DNA of 64,000 nucleotides from the NCBI RefSeq assembly GCF_036588685.1, contig NC_086378.1, forward strand, positions 23,723,578-23,787,577. The letters run 5' to 3'. The stretch comes from Mytilus trossulus (taxonomy: Eukaryota; Mollusca; Bivalvia; Mytilida; Mytilidae). A program made the position numbers and the translations under genes. Below the pieces are notes generated by a model. It saw only the letters and a list, made by a program, of their open reading frames with translations. It made no database searches and was not told where the DNA came from. Shown in pieces: positions 19,911-31,460 of this stretch. Position 1 is the stretch's first letter, and every line of letters begins with the position of its first letter.

Positions 19911-20445
19911 ATGTTGTTAGTTTATTGGGCGAATAAAGACTTTAAATGTCTTCTAAGTCCCAAATTGGTCATACATGTAATTAGACTTGAAAAAAAGGTA
20001 CATTTTTGACTCCCAATTGTTATAGAATGTGTGCTTGCGCTAGCGTCCTCAATGACAATTAAAAAATAAAAAGTGCTCCAGACTTTACACATGTACAAAT
20101 AGTAAATTTCATAGCTGTATTTTACAGAAAGAATTATACAAAAAACATGTCGGGGTGAGTGGATCTATAAAAGATTGTTTTTTTGACATTTAATTTGCAA
20201 TGACCATGTGCTTGAATAAAACAAAATGAAATAAAAATGAAATTCAAAATGATTCGGAGAGGTTTTGTAAGAAGAAACACTATCAAATAAGGCGCGGTCA
20301 ATGGATATAATGTACATTTGGAAGGAAGAACATTCACCTGACAATGATTAGTTCATATTGATATTAAAAGACTCTTAAACTAAAAGGAATGTTGGGATCC
20401 TTAAGACGGAACAATTGTGATAATAAATTTAGCTAATGATTATGA
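19911..20445. other. Non-coding, nothing recognised
   Basis: No gene, RNA or repeat border supported. Confidence 0.4.
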
Positions 20446-20449
20446 AATA

Positions 20450-21510
20450 GCATTTAGGAGGGGTTGTCACCTTTACTCTGTACTAAATATAGATATTTAT
20501 GTATACGAGAGGTTAATATAATTATCCAACACACATTTGTTTTTATAATTATCACTTGGATAGGTTATTAACATTATGTAGGCATGCTGGTTTTACCTTG
20601 ATATATTTAATGATTTAATGAACTGGACCATGTTGGAGTATTGCAACAATATTTTCTTTTAAATACATGTCTGCTATTATTTGCTTATAAATGACATCAG
20701 ACTCCGACTTCTCTTGAACTCAATTTTAATACGTATTGTTATGCGTTTACTTTTCTACATTGGTTAGAGGTATAGGGGGAGGGTTGAGATCTCACAAACA
20801 TGTTTAACCCCGCCGCATTTTTGCGCCTGTCCCAAGTCAGGAGCCTCTGGCCTTTGTTAGTCTTGTATTATTTTAATTTAAGTTTCTTGTGTACAATTTA
20901 AAAATTAGTATGGCGTTCATTATCACTGAACTAGTATATATCTGTTTAGGGGCCAGCTGAAGGACGCCTCCGGGTGCGGGAATTGGTGAACTTCTGCTGT
21001 TGTTTTTTTATTTGGTCGGGTTGTTGTCTCTTTGACACATTCCCCATTTCCATTCTCAATTTTATGTTGAAATGTCACACACAATCATATAATTTCTGGA
21101 AAACATTTATATTCATTTTTTGGATACTTTCAAATTTAATATTATTAGCAGTATTCTTTTCTCATCATGATTTTTATTATAGATAAAAGGATATAACCTC
21201 TCTCTGAGTCTCGGACTGTAATATGTTGACTTGCGTTAAAAAACGTGTTATGTCTGTTATGCAGTTCTCAAGGATTGCTGTCAAGTTCTATTAAATTTCT
21301 AAATAACTTCTACTATTTCTTACGAAAGGCACATCTATTCATCAAAGCCCTTCTAATCATTCGTTTTTTGAAAAGCAGTGTAGAGCAGCCTACACGTACT
21401 AATATGAACATTGTCTTATTATAAGGAGACCAGTTGTGAAGAGGGTTAGCTGATTTGGGTTTTGTAATTCACTGATTAGAAGTGAATATTTGAACGCTAA
21501 TCTTCTGAAA
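20450..21510 (+). repeat. Tandem segmental unit 1 of 3 (about 1 kb), interrupted by a repeat insertion
   Basis: It aligns with 22905-23905 and 24048-24965. Shared blocks in order are TACGAGAGGTTAATATAAT, TTACCTTGATATATTTAATG, GACCATGTTGGAGTA, ATGTC(A/T)GCTAT, TGTCACACACAATCATA and GAAGTGAATATTTGAA. A 365-bp GACATCGGACTC-type element splits it at 20694-21058. Confidence 0.65.
20694..21058 (+). repeat. GACATCGGACTC-type repeat, complete copy
   Basis: Because it interrupts a duplicated unit, both borders are visible. It starts TGACATCAGACTCCG and ends TTCCCCATTTCCATTCTCAA. Inside are TACATTGGTTAGAGG, GGGTTGAGATCTCAC, CTGTCCCAAGTCAGGAGCCT, GGGGCCAGCTGAAGGACGCC and GGTCGGGTTGTTGTCTCTTT. Other copies are at 33566-33958 and 48603-48966 (-), with parts at 8385, 11497, 37280 and 39610. 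Confidence 0.8.
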
Positions 21511-21514
21511 TCGA

Positions 21515-22900
21515 AACTTTTATTTTCTCATTTATGTCGGTATAGTTTCGGTTTGTGCACTTTGAACTTAAGGACGCTTCACTATGGCAACAGACTACGC
21601 ATGCTCGAAAATCCATTCTGTGATTGGACAAAATGCTGTCATGTTGGGTGATTTGGTTGTGTTTGAAAAAACGTCTCGAAAATTATATCGTGTAAAAGCA
21701 AGTGAAAAACTATAAATATTTGAACTAGATCTTACAAAGATTTATATTTTTATTAAAATAATTGTTTCTCCAATAGCTCTTTGCATCCATGACAGCTGTT
21801 TATTCGGGACAATTACATAATTATATAATTTTTAATGTAAACTTTGTTGTACGAACGTACATGACTTTAAGAACGCACCTACGCATGTGAGATTTCCGCG
21901 GGGTTTTGGTGAATGTAAACAGAAAGCTACTACTTATACTACCAATATTTTCTAGCTTTGTTAACCACGAATTAAGTTTAATGTAAACAGTAGAAAATGT
22001 ATATTTGTTTATTTTTATTTGCACTAGATTTTTTGACAAATAAAAATTTTAGGTGTCGTCACAATATTCTTATATATTAAATTGCCTTTCTAATATAACC
22101 AGACTTAGTAAAGAATTTCTTGTAGTTACATTCAGATGGAGCTTTTATTAAAGAGGTCCTGCATCATTAAGTCATTCTGCTTCTGAAAGTTATCGAAATG
22201 ATAGTTTTAAACATATACTCAAATATAAATACGTCGGATATCTTTTTTAAAGATAGTTCTTGTTTACACATCTGGTCATAATTTCACAATGTACAATACT
22301 GAATGGCATTTGTTCATTGTTCAAGACATGTGTGCCCTGAAGTTGTTTGAAACATTGTTCTGCGATATTTGATAGGTTGTAGTCTTATTGACAACTTTAC
22401 ATCATCACCTCATTTCGTGTTGTTAGAAAAATACAAAGCAATACCAGCACAAACGACTTTAATGTTAACATCTGTTTAAAGGTGGCCATTATCGAAAACA
22501 AATACCGCTTTTAAAAAGGTGTGATGTGTTTTCCAAAGAAACATGAATTGATGAAAAACTAAATGATAGTTACTCAATCTATAGAAATGTTTACTAGTAG
22601 TATATCTTCCTTTATTTTATTTATCTTTCATGAAATTATTTATTTTGTAGTGATTAAGATTATAACACAATATTTGACAGTTGTACCCACTTTTGATATT
22701 TGTACCCATTATGTCTGCTAGCTATAAAACAGGGTTGAATTCATCATTATCTATTATCAAATAGAATAACAGTTTTACAATTTGATGCACATATTTCTCT
22801 ATATATTTCTTCAAGAGAAGGTCTACGCAGGGTAAAATCATTAATTGTCAGAAGTTCATACGATGTTATGCTTCTTGTGTTAATCAAAGACTGTAACATA
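21515..22900. other. Non-coding spacer between duplicated units
   Basis: No gene supported. 22320-22410 has a weak match to the 3' end of the CATACCACATCTTC family (GATAGGTTGTAGTCTTATTG). The rest is unassigned. Confidence 0.4.
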
Positions 22901-22904
22901 GCAT

Positions 22905-23905
22905 CGATGAGGGATTGTCGCATACTAGTATTCTCCGTATCAAATTAAGATATGTACGTATACGGGAGGTTAATATATATCAAATACATAATAATATGTT
23001 GTTATAATTTTCAATTGGCTAGGTCATTAACATTATGTGTGTACGGTGGTTTTAACCTTGATATGTTTCATGACTAAATGAGCCAGACTATGTTGGAGTA
23101 CTTAGTATTTAAACAATATATTATCTTTTAAATGAATGTAAATGTACAACAATATCATCGTCTGAATTATATCCCAAATAGGTGGAGAGGTGGTTACACT
23201 ATGTCTGCTATAATTGTGCTAAAGAATGCTATGAAAATTTCACACACTATGATAGCATTTCCTGACAAAATATGGCATTGGAAACTGTCATATTTAATAT
23301 TAGTAACTGTACAGTTTTCCTTCATACGATTTAAAGTTTCGAAACTAAATTCGAAGAGGAAAACAGACAACTGCGAGACTTCACTGCGTTAAGATACATG
23401 TATCTAATAATATAGATACAACATTATAGGGATTAGTCTCAAACTTTAACGATTTACAAGCTTTATTGCATTGTTATATATGTTGAAATCTCCCCAGCTC
23501 CGTCAATTAATTTCGTTTAATTTCAATATTTCCAAAAGAGAAACAACCACACGTCATAATTGTGTCAATCATTCATTTCAGGAAATACAGTGAAATTCCG
23601 ATTAACTTTGTCTTTGAAATCGATATACGGGTAGTCAATGTAGTCTATGAAATATGGTTTCGAAAGATACACGAGCAAACATGAACATTGTTTTAGTGAG
23701 AATACCTGTAAAACTAAAATAACAAAAATAGTTAACAAAAAGAAATATATGGAACGTTCTTATCAATTGACAAATCTAAAGCTCGTTGCATACGTGTCGA
23801 ACTTACTTTTATAAACAACCTGTCAAAGTAGGTTAATGATATGAGGTTTTATGTTACTAATTACGAGTGAATATTTGACTAAACATCATCTTAGAAATCA
23901 ATAAA
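22905..23905 (+). repeat. Tandem segmental unit 2 of 3
   Basis: Shares with unit 3 TACACTATGTCTGCTATA, TTTCACACACTATGATA, CACACGTCATAA, CATTTCAGGAAATACAGTG, GGTTTCGAAAGATACACG and CTAATTACGAGTGAATATT. It holds an 86-codon frame (23132-23392). The matching parts of units 1 and 3 also have short open frames beginning near the same place, but the peptides diverge strongly, so I do not call a gene. Confidence 0.65.
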
Positions 23906-23935
23906 TACCTGTATCTATATATAAAAGAGTATGAC

Positions 23936-24045
23936 TATTGTTTTCCATTTGTTTACTTTATTTTTGAATTTTGATTTTGCCATATTAAAAAGAATGTTTC
24001 GTTGTGAATTTTCCTTTGTGATTTTTTTATTTTCCTGATATTGTT
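23936..24045 (+). repeat. Diverged Penelope-like end module
   Basis: TATGACTATTGTTTTCCATT, TTGATTTTGCCAT and TCCTTTGTGATTTTTTTATT follow the order of the 6052-6215 module, with many substitutions. Confidence 0.4.
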
Positions 24046-24047
24046 GT

Positions 24048-24965
24048 CAGGGTTTTAGCATCAAGGAGGGACTTTCTCTTCTTCTCTGTATCAAATATGG
24101 ATATATACTATAATTATCACTTGGTTAAGTCATTAGCACACAGTTTGATTGCTGGTTCACCTTGATATATTTCATGATTAATTAAACCTGACCATGTTGG
24201 ATAATATATTGAACTCGTTGTAATAATATCCTGAATAAGTGTCCAGGTGGTTACATTATGTCTACTATATTCATGATAATTGTGATAATTAATGCTGTGA
24301 AAATGTCACACACAATGATAAAGCTTCTATACAAAATATTGTATTTGATACTGTCAAATATGATTTACGCAACCTTTTTCCCTTAACAGGATTTATAGTT
24401 TTGCAATTAATTAGAAAAACTAAAGGACTAACCGTGAGATTTCTTTGCGTTGAGATATCTTATATCAAAGATACCACATTAAGGATATAAACTTCTCCCT
24501 TAGTTCCACATTGTAATAAATTTATATTTAGATATGTGTTATGCATTTCTGAGGTAATCTCCCAAGACCCACCAATAAAATTTCAGTTTAAGTCAATAGT
24601 TCCAAGAAAAAACATGCACACGTCATAACAGTTTGCATCATTCTTTTCAGGAAATGCAGTGTAAATTCTATTGTATGTGTCTTGAAAACCGATAGACGGA
24701 TTAATCTATTCAATCTCGTTTCGAAGGATATACGTGCAAAGATGAATATGTTTCAGTGAGAGTAGATGTCAAATAGAATTACAAAAATAACTAACTGAAA
24801 GGAAATTGTAAAAGGAAAGTACATTATCTACTGAAAAATCAAAAGATCAAATCTGCTTTTAAAACCCCCCACTGTCAAAGTAGGACTGAGGTTTATGTTT
24901 TGGTTATGAATTACTATGTCGCTAATTACGAGTGAATATTAAGCCAACCATCATCTTAATGTTTA
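24048..24965 (+). repeat. Tandem segmental unit 3 of 3
   Basis: The third copy of the 20450/22905 unit: TTACATTATGTCTACTATA, AATGTCACACACAATGATA, CACACGTCATAACA, TTTTCAGGAAATGCAGTG, CGTTTCGAAGGATATACG and CTAATTACGAGTGAATATTA. A diverged Penelope-like end module in minus orientation lies inside it at 24768-24850. Confidence 0.65.
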
Positions 24966-24999
24966 AATTGTTTCATATGTTGATGATAGTATTATAGTT

Positions 25000-25125
25000 T
25001 TCACTACAGCATGGCGTTGGTTCATTATTGAAGACCCGTGTTTCTTGTAGTTGATTAAATTCTTGGGGTTTTCGAATTTGGTAGATAGTGGTCTTATTGG
25101 CAATCATACCACATTACCTTATTTT
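25000..25125 (+). repeat. CATACCACATCTTC-type repeat, diverged 3' part
   Basis: GGTTCATTATTGAAGACCCGT, GTAGATAGTGGTCTTATTGG and CAATCATACCACATTACCTT correspond to the 3' third of the family. Confidence 0.55.
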
Positions 25126-25660
25126 ATATGTGTTAAAAATACACCGATGTGAGAAATCACACATGACTTAAATGTATCTTTCTCGTTAAAGGGGGACATT
25201 ATTAACAGTATGAAGAATATCACTATGTCGAAGCAGTTTTGTGATAGCCAAGGAGCCACGTATTTATCAATGATATATGACAACTTTACCTATAAACTTT
25301 AAAATGATTCCAGGTAGAACATGTACCTGCATTTTTTGTTTCTTTGTTGAAATATTTGTTTGCTATATAGTGATAAAGGTGGCTATGGTGTATTCGTCCA
25401 TCTTGAATGTTGAAGAAGTAGATAACAATTGGTTTATTGAAATGTGACATATTGAGAGTAGTATGTAATTCATGTCTTGACCTTTAATGAACAAATAGAA
25501 AAATATGTGTCATATTTCGGCTGTTATTTATATAATACACCGTTTTTGTGTTCGATTCATTTTTATTAACTTTGCCAAACAAGGGGGGATAACTCAGATA
25601 GTAGTGGAGATAACGTAGTTTTGTTATAGAAAGTATTGTGAATTTACCTATTTTAATTTG
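25126..25660. other. Non-coding, nothing recognised
   Basis: No reading frame or repeat supported before the large hairpin. Confidence 0.4.
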
Positions 25661-25664
25661 TAGC

Positions 25665-25802
25665 AAGAAAACAGATTAGGTGACCCCATGGTTTTCCTAT
25701 TCTTATCTGAAAGCATGCTATAAGAGCTTTCTTGCACAACCTCTTATAGCATGCTTTCAGATAAGAATAGGAAAACCATGGGGTCACCTAATCTGTTTTC
25801 TT
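25665..25802. repeat. Perfect 62-bp inverted repeat with 14-nt spacer
   Basis: 25665-25726 is the exact reverse complement of 25741-25802 (62 of 62). The spacer 25727-25740 is CTTTCTTGCACAAC. The arms contain GGTGACCCCATGGTTTTCC and AAAGCATGCTATAAGAG. The absence of any mismatch means the arms are recent or kept identical by conversion. Confidence 0.97.
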
Positions 25803-25809
25803 TGTTAAT

Positions 25810-26475
25810 TGAATTATAACCTCCTTTGGTTTTCAAATAGTCGACTATGAGCGTTCCGGATGAAGTTGAATCCAGAAAAACACGTGCAATTTTAAAAGTG
25901 TTGTTTAATCTTATTTCCGATGATACCGAAACAAATTGTGCAAGTAAAAATTATAACCTGACTAAATATTCTTGACTGTTGTGTGTGAACGTAATAATAT
26001 AATTACAACCAAAAATAAATCTAAGAGCTAAAGCTATTTTCTTTAAAAAAAATCCATCTTTAGACATATCATCAACGAATATGTAGTCACAAGCAGTCTC
26101 ACAACATATCTAAAAAAAATGATATTTATATATGATTAAACAGCTTCCAATAATTATTCTTTCTTGTTTAAGTTTGTTTTCATTTATCGCAAAATTTTAA
26201 TTTATCCTTCACTATATCTGTTATTAATTTTATTTCTAAGCCTTCTTAAACATACTGTATCCACAAAGTGAATTATACTTTTGTAAAGAAAAAGAAATTG
26301 AATATGTCTTTGGGCATGCATATTGACGGTTAGACTTTAGTTGAATACAAGACAGATGTATATGTTAGAAAAATATGTCCTGTCTTCTACCTTTTGTCGT
26401 TTTCTAGACTTCAAATTTAAAAAAAATAAATTTTTTAACATGTATTCTCTTTTATCAAACAAGATGTATTATTAG
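25810..26475. other. Non-coding, nothing recognised
   Basis: 25845-25905 shares a short block (GAGCGTTCCGGATGAAG, CCAGAAAAACACGTGCAATT) with 19285-19325 and 27820-27880, probably a repeat terminus. Otherwise nothing is supported. Confidence 0.4.
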
Positions 26476-26480
26476 GGTGT

Positions 26481-27312
26481 CTTCCTCGAATGCCAACATT
26501 TTATGTGTGACCTATTCCTTGAATGCCAACAAAAATATTTCAATGGATGTTTATATAATAACAATAGGTGTTTTTAGAACTATCTAAATGTTTTTAAAAG
26601 TATAAAATAATTAATGAGCTTGATAAAATTGCAACATTTTATTACTTTTTGATAAGAAAAATGGTAGATTTTAAGGTTAAAATTATGAATTTTAAAGAAA
26701 TAAATAAAATTAAAACGTTTTTACAATTCCTTGCTTTCTATTAAAAAAAAGATAACTTGGGAATGGAAGTGTTTACTTACATAAGACTTATTAGATATAT
26801 CAAAGAAATTTTAGTTACATACAGATATATTTAAAAAAAAAAAAGAATATTAAAGATTTATCATCTATATCATTTATATATATCTGAACAATTGCAAACT
26901 GAACAAAATAAAACATAGTTATGTAACATGAGATACAAAATTTCAAGAAATTCCACCAAGTAATATTAGAGAAATTACAGCACACAAAACTATATAAATG
27001 TTGAAAAAAAACCTTGAAGAACAAACTGGATTTCATGACAATATGCACATGTTGAATTTGTTGCATTTTAAGATAATCCATATTTATTTTTAAGTACAAC
27101 TGAATGCAGTAACAGCAACACATGATTTTCGAAAACTTGAAAAACATGAACTTGTTTTAGCTACCTGTATTTACCTATCTGTTTAATTAGTATGATTGTT
27201 TTGATAAGCATTCATTTTTGTTGTGATAACTACTTGCACTTATTCCTTGAACGCCAACATAATTTTACAGGTAAATTGTCGGTAGATCAAAGGATGTTGG
27301 CATTCAAGGAAT
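26481..27312. repeat. Interval bounded by copies of ATTCCTTGAATGCCAACA
   Basis: Three direct copies (26481-26499 diverged, 26514-26531, 27242-27259 with one change) and one inverted copy (27295-27312) of this 18-mer. The outer pair (26514 and 27295) would act as short terminal inverted repeats of an 800-bp AT-rich interval. The 110-codon minus frame at 26815-27147 inside has no recognisable domain. Confidence 0.5.
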
Positions 27313-27319
27313 AAACCAT

Positions 27320-27868
27320 TATTAGATTCTTATTTTAATGTCACTACAGTGTCGCCCAACAAAGTTCTCATGTGGGGCTGCTGTTTTCAAATGTTATTTT
27401 CCTTATGCAATTAAAGCCTGATATAATATCAAACATGCCATATCCGGCATTTTTTTTCGTCAGCTAAATTTTGACCGAATAATTTTAAAATAAAATTGAT
27501 TAACATTAACAACCACGCTATATAGCCAATTACATGTACGTCTACTTCTGTGTAGACAAGTGCTAGTTAACATTGTCTCACATGCCAGTAGTTGCCGTAC
27601 GTAACGATGTATTCGTCATTTGAAGAAATAATTTGTTATGGCAGATCTTTCATGGGTATTACACAGTTGATTGAGGGCTTTTTCACCTGATATCATCATC
27701 CCATTAGCAAGTGGTATGCTGAACTTGGATGACTTAGGCTATTCTTTGCGTTTCCTCTTTGTCATACCTCCCGACGACGTTTCTACTTATCTATAAATTC
27801 CGGACGTTAAATTATTGGATTTGAGAGTTCCTGATGATGGTAAATCAAGAAAAGCACTGTGGACGCTA
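27320..27868. other. Non-coding; possible repeat remnant
   Basis: 27680-27880 (CATCCCATTAGCAAGTGGTA, TCATACCTCCCGACGACG, GGATTTGAGAGTTCCTGATG) resembles a mussel repeat I recall only vaguely. No gene is supported. Confidence 0.35.
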
Positions 27869-27871
27869 TTA

Positions 27872-28125
27872 GATATATAAAAAAGAAGATGCGGTATGAA
27901 TTCCAATGACACTACTCTCCACACAGAAATCAATAAATATAGATTACCGTACAGCCTTCAACATTGAAAACAGCCCATAGTCACCTACAGAAGGTCTAGA
28001 TATGACAACGTAAAACAATTCATACGAGGGAACTAAAGGTCTTATTTATGTAAAAATAAATAACGAAAACAAATTTTAACAAATAAACAAACAGCTTCCC
28101 CTTAATTGCAGGCTTCTGACAGGTA
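27872..28125 (-). repeat. CATACCACATCTTC-type repeat
   Basis: Reverse orientation: AAAAGAAGATGCGGTATGAAT, ATTACCGTACAGCCTTCAAC, AACAGCCCATAGTCACC and GCAGGCTTCTGACAGG, the family order reversed. Confidence 0.7.
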
Positions 28126-28129
28126 TCGA

Positions 28130-28598
28130 GAGATTATAGATCCATGAATGTGTGTATAAAATTGAGAATGAAATGTAAATAACATACAAGAAATATTTAG
28201 TTGGTTTTTAATTTACTGATAACAAATTCAATATTTATACCAATAAAAACAATATTCACTTTCATTAATGTTTGTCAATATGTTTGTAGACTAAAGCAAT
28301 TATACATATAAACGAGGTAATACGGCATTTGTAATCGTATTAAGTGTGTACACATAAGAGAAAAAACAAAATACTTATTATAACAATTGTTTAATATCAA
28401 TTGATTTTTGACAAACTGACACTGTGTCCTGTTCTATAGAGTGGTAAACTGTGAATAGTCATGTATGACTTTTATTTTTGGTTCCAAGTTAAAATTGAAG
28501 TAGATATAGGAAGATGTGGTATGAGTGCCAATGAGACAACTCATATTATCGTTACCACTATGTGTATACCATTCCTTATATCTGTTTACATATACACA
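28130..28598. other. Non-coding with a 35-bp repeat tip
   Basis: 28508-28541 (GGAAGATGTGGTATGAGTGC, CAATGAGACAACTC) is an isolated 3' tip of the CATACCACATCTTC family in minus orientation. Nothing else is supported. Confidence 0.45.
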
Positions 28599-28600
28599 AT

Positions 28601-28895
28601 ATTTAAAAAAAGAAGATGTGGTATGATTGCCAATGAGACATATATCTAAAGAGACCAAAATGACACAGACATTAACAACTAACGATCACCGCACAGCCTT
28701 CAACAATGAGCAAAGCCAATACCGCATAGTCAGCTATAAAAGGCCCTCATAAGACAATGTAAAACAATTCAAACGAAAAAAATATGGCCTTATTTATGTA
28801 AAAAAATGAACGAAAAACAAATATGTAACACATAAACAAACACAAACGACAACCACTGAATTTACAGGCTCCTGACTTGAGACAGACACATACAT
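28601..28895 (-). repeat. CATACCACATCTTC-type repeat, long copy
   Basis: AGAAGATGTGGTATGATTGC, GACCAAAATGACACAGACAT, GCACAGCCTTCAACAATGAG, TAAAAGGCCCTCATAAGACA, ACAACCACTGAATTTACAGG and CTCCTGACTTGAGACAG follow the family in reverse. Confidence 0.75.
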
Positions 28896-29095
28896 AAATA
28901 ATGCATTGCAGGTCCCTCCTTAGTTTGGACATGTTAACTGTGGATTTGATGGTAATTTTCAGCCAATGAAAAAAGTAACATTTAAATTGCATTATAATTT
29001 GATTTCGTTAGCGGAGATAAAGCTGCATGTCTCCATATCAAAGACATTGTTTTTGCTAATATGACTTTTGTTTGTATATACTTTTAAAGTTTAAA

Positions 29096-29200
29096 AATAA
29101 TCAGAAAACACAGTCATATTCCTATCATTAATATTAAAACATTGAAGATAGGAATATGATTATATTAATGATAGGAATATGACTGTGTTTTCCGATTATT
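29096..29200. repeat. 39-bp inverted repeat with one mismatch, 27-nt spacer
   Basis: 29096-29134 pairs with 29162-29200 at 38 of 39 positions (CAGTCATATTCCTATCATTA against its complement). A third partial copy of the inner motif (GATAGGAATATGAT) lies in the spacer at 29146. Confidence 0.93.
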
Positions 29201-29998
29201 TCGTTAGTGGATGTAAGGTCCCACGCAGAAATTTTGTTATAGTTAAGTATTGAGGTATCTAACTGCATCATGTGGACTGAAAAAATAAATGAATGTAAAT
29301 TCTAGGCTATTGTACTACACAAGTAAGTAGTTGCATACACAGAGTGGGGATTTCCTTCACATATAGGTCCAATCAGATGTCAAAATTGTGGTCTCCTCAC
29401 TTGATGGCATCCAATCAAAGTGGGGGAAATATTCATTTTTTTGTAAACAAAAATATCTTGAGATTTTGATGGTAAGGATAGGTTCGGACAAGGCTCTAAT
29501 TCACTAAATATCCTTTATCTCTTGAATTTTGCCTATAATTCTTGTCGGCTTTTAGCAGGATTCTGCAGGTGAGCATTATATTGGTATCAGAGCATCACAT
29601 TTTTTTACTTATTTGCAATGCATTTATAAATTTTAAAATCTCCATGCTGGACAGACACCCACATTTAAAGGTTTTCTATATATTTACATAAGCACGCACA
29701 CATCTTAGTTCCTTGAAACCATACATTTTATTTGTATATAAGCTTGAATGAATTTTCAAGAAAATAAAATCATAAATCCATGAAATTCTAAAGGTTTATT
29801 GTAAAATAACTGGTTTCTGCCACCTAAGTCTGATTTTTTGTAATTTTCATAGATTCGAAAATTTTCTCTATTGGAATTTACCTTTGAGAAGAAATGGTTT
29901 ATATGATAGCCAATAAGATAACACTCGACCAGAGAGAATAAACATATTAAACTATAGTACACTAGGTATAACTACTGTTTCATGTTTGAATAAAGGTG
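29201..29998. other. Non-coding, nothing recognised
   Basis: No supportable gene or repeat. Confidence 0.4.
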
Positions 29999-30004
29999 AC
30001 ATCT

Positions 30005-30205
30005 TAAATTCTTATCCCAGGTATAGATTACCTAAGCCGTATTTGGCACAACGTTTTGGAATTTTGGATCCTCAATGCTGTTCAACTTTGTACTTTTTAG
30101 GCTTTATAAATAGTTTGATATGAGCGTCACTGATGAGTCTTATGTAGACGAAACGCGCGTCTGGCGTACTAAATCATAATCCTGGTACCTTTGATAACTA
30201 TTAAC
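30005..30205 (-). repeat. GACGCGCG-type repeat
   Basis: Reverse of the family: AGATTACCTAAGCCGTATTT, GGCACAACGTTTTGGAATTT, GAGCGTCACTGATGAGTCTT, GACGAAACGCGCGTCTGGCG and AATCCTGGTACCTTTGATAA. Confidence 0.8.
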
Positions 30206-30640
30206 AAAAATCAATTTTAATTTATATATTTAATTAATTCCATTTACTTGTCAACGGAAGATGATTGTAAACTCTTATACACATCAAGACAAATAAATTA
30301 TTTATATCTTTCATTATTTTGTCGTCATGTGTACTTTCGTTTTCCCCTGATGAATGATCAACCACATGACTAGTTAGATAATCTGTAAGATAACAACAAT
30401 AAACAATGTTAGCTACAATGGGAATAGTAAGTTTAAATTGTTAAATAACATTATTCATATAGAAAAAGAGTTGTGGGGTATACATAAATCTGAAAGCAAT
30501 CAAATGACAAAGATCAACATACATTTATAGGTGTCTATACAATTTATGTCCAACCGTAAGTTATATCTTTGTAAATACGTCTTTTTGATCGAGATTGAAA
30601 TTTCAACTGATATTTCATACTGTTTATTTTTACACTACTG
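30206..30640. other. Non-coding, nothing recognised
   Basis: No gene or repeat supported. Confidence 0.4.
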
Positions 30641-30644
30641 TTTC

Positions 30645-30862
30645 AAGTTATGGTGAAGGTTGGCACCTGTTAAAACGTTTTATTTCTCTTCATTTGTTTG
30701 CATTTGTCCTAAGTCAGGAGCTTCTTGTCAAGTGATTGTCGTTTGTTGATGTGGTTTATAAATGTTTCTGCCTTTTTTTAAAAATATAGATTAGACATTG
30801 GTTTTCCGGTTTGAATTGTTTTTCACCAATCATTGTGAGACCCGTAATAGCTTGTAAAGTGT
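30645..30862 (+). repeat. CATACCACATCTTC-type repeat, 5' part
   Basis: TGTCCTAAGTCAGGAGCTTC, TGATTGTCGTTTGTTGATGT, TAGATTAGACATTGGTTTTC and TGAATTGTTTTTCACC match the 5' half of the diverged subfamily at 17640. The 3' half is missing. Confidence 0.6.
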
Positions 30863-31169
30863 TGAGTAGAATAATTTTAATTCAACATGTTACTCATATA
30901 TCAGCATGCTTTTATAAAGAAAAACCTTAATGTACTATTTATATTTGTTATTTATTTCGTCGTTCTGCTTTTTTGTTATTAATTGTAATTGTATGTTCTT
31001 GGAGTACTTATTTGCCAGAATATTGATCGCAATGAGGTTATAATTAATGCCATATTTTTTATAGTTTCAGGGACAGGCGGACAAACGAACGGACGCAAAG
31101 ACCAGAAAACATAATGCCCCTCTACTATACTAGGTGGTGTAAATAAAAAGCATACTTCAATTAGGTAAA

Positions 31170-31262
31170 TTTAAAAAGGAGAAGTCAATGGAAATGTACA
31201 TAAGTCAGCCCATATCAACTACCGAAATAAACGGAAACAATATCACATGCCTGGCTTGGTAT
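31170..31262 (-). repeat. Diverged Penelope-like end module
   Basis: CATGCCTGGCTTGGTATGAG followed by CATTTTCCGA resembles the reverse of the module terminus (CCTGACTTGGTACAGGCATT). Much diverged. Confidence 0.4.
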
Positions 31263-31460
31263 GAGCATTTTCCGATGAAACTTTTGTTTTAAACATGGTT
31301 TCCTTGCTTTATTTTTAAATTGTGTGAGAGATGTTTATATTTTATTGCTCAATTATATTGACACAATTGGATATGTAACCCAAAACACCTTCCAGTTTTA
31401 GACCATGGATCGTTTGTGTGTTACATCTTCAGTTCGTTCTAAACCATTTTATTTTTTCAG

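Noticed and set aside
26815-27147. 110-codon minus frame, cysteine- and phenylalanine-rich
   Set aside because: Homopolymer-derived F/K runs and no recognisable domain; lies in a repeat-bounded AT-rich block.
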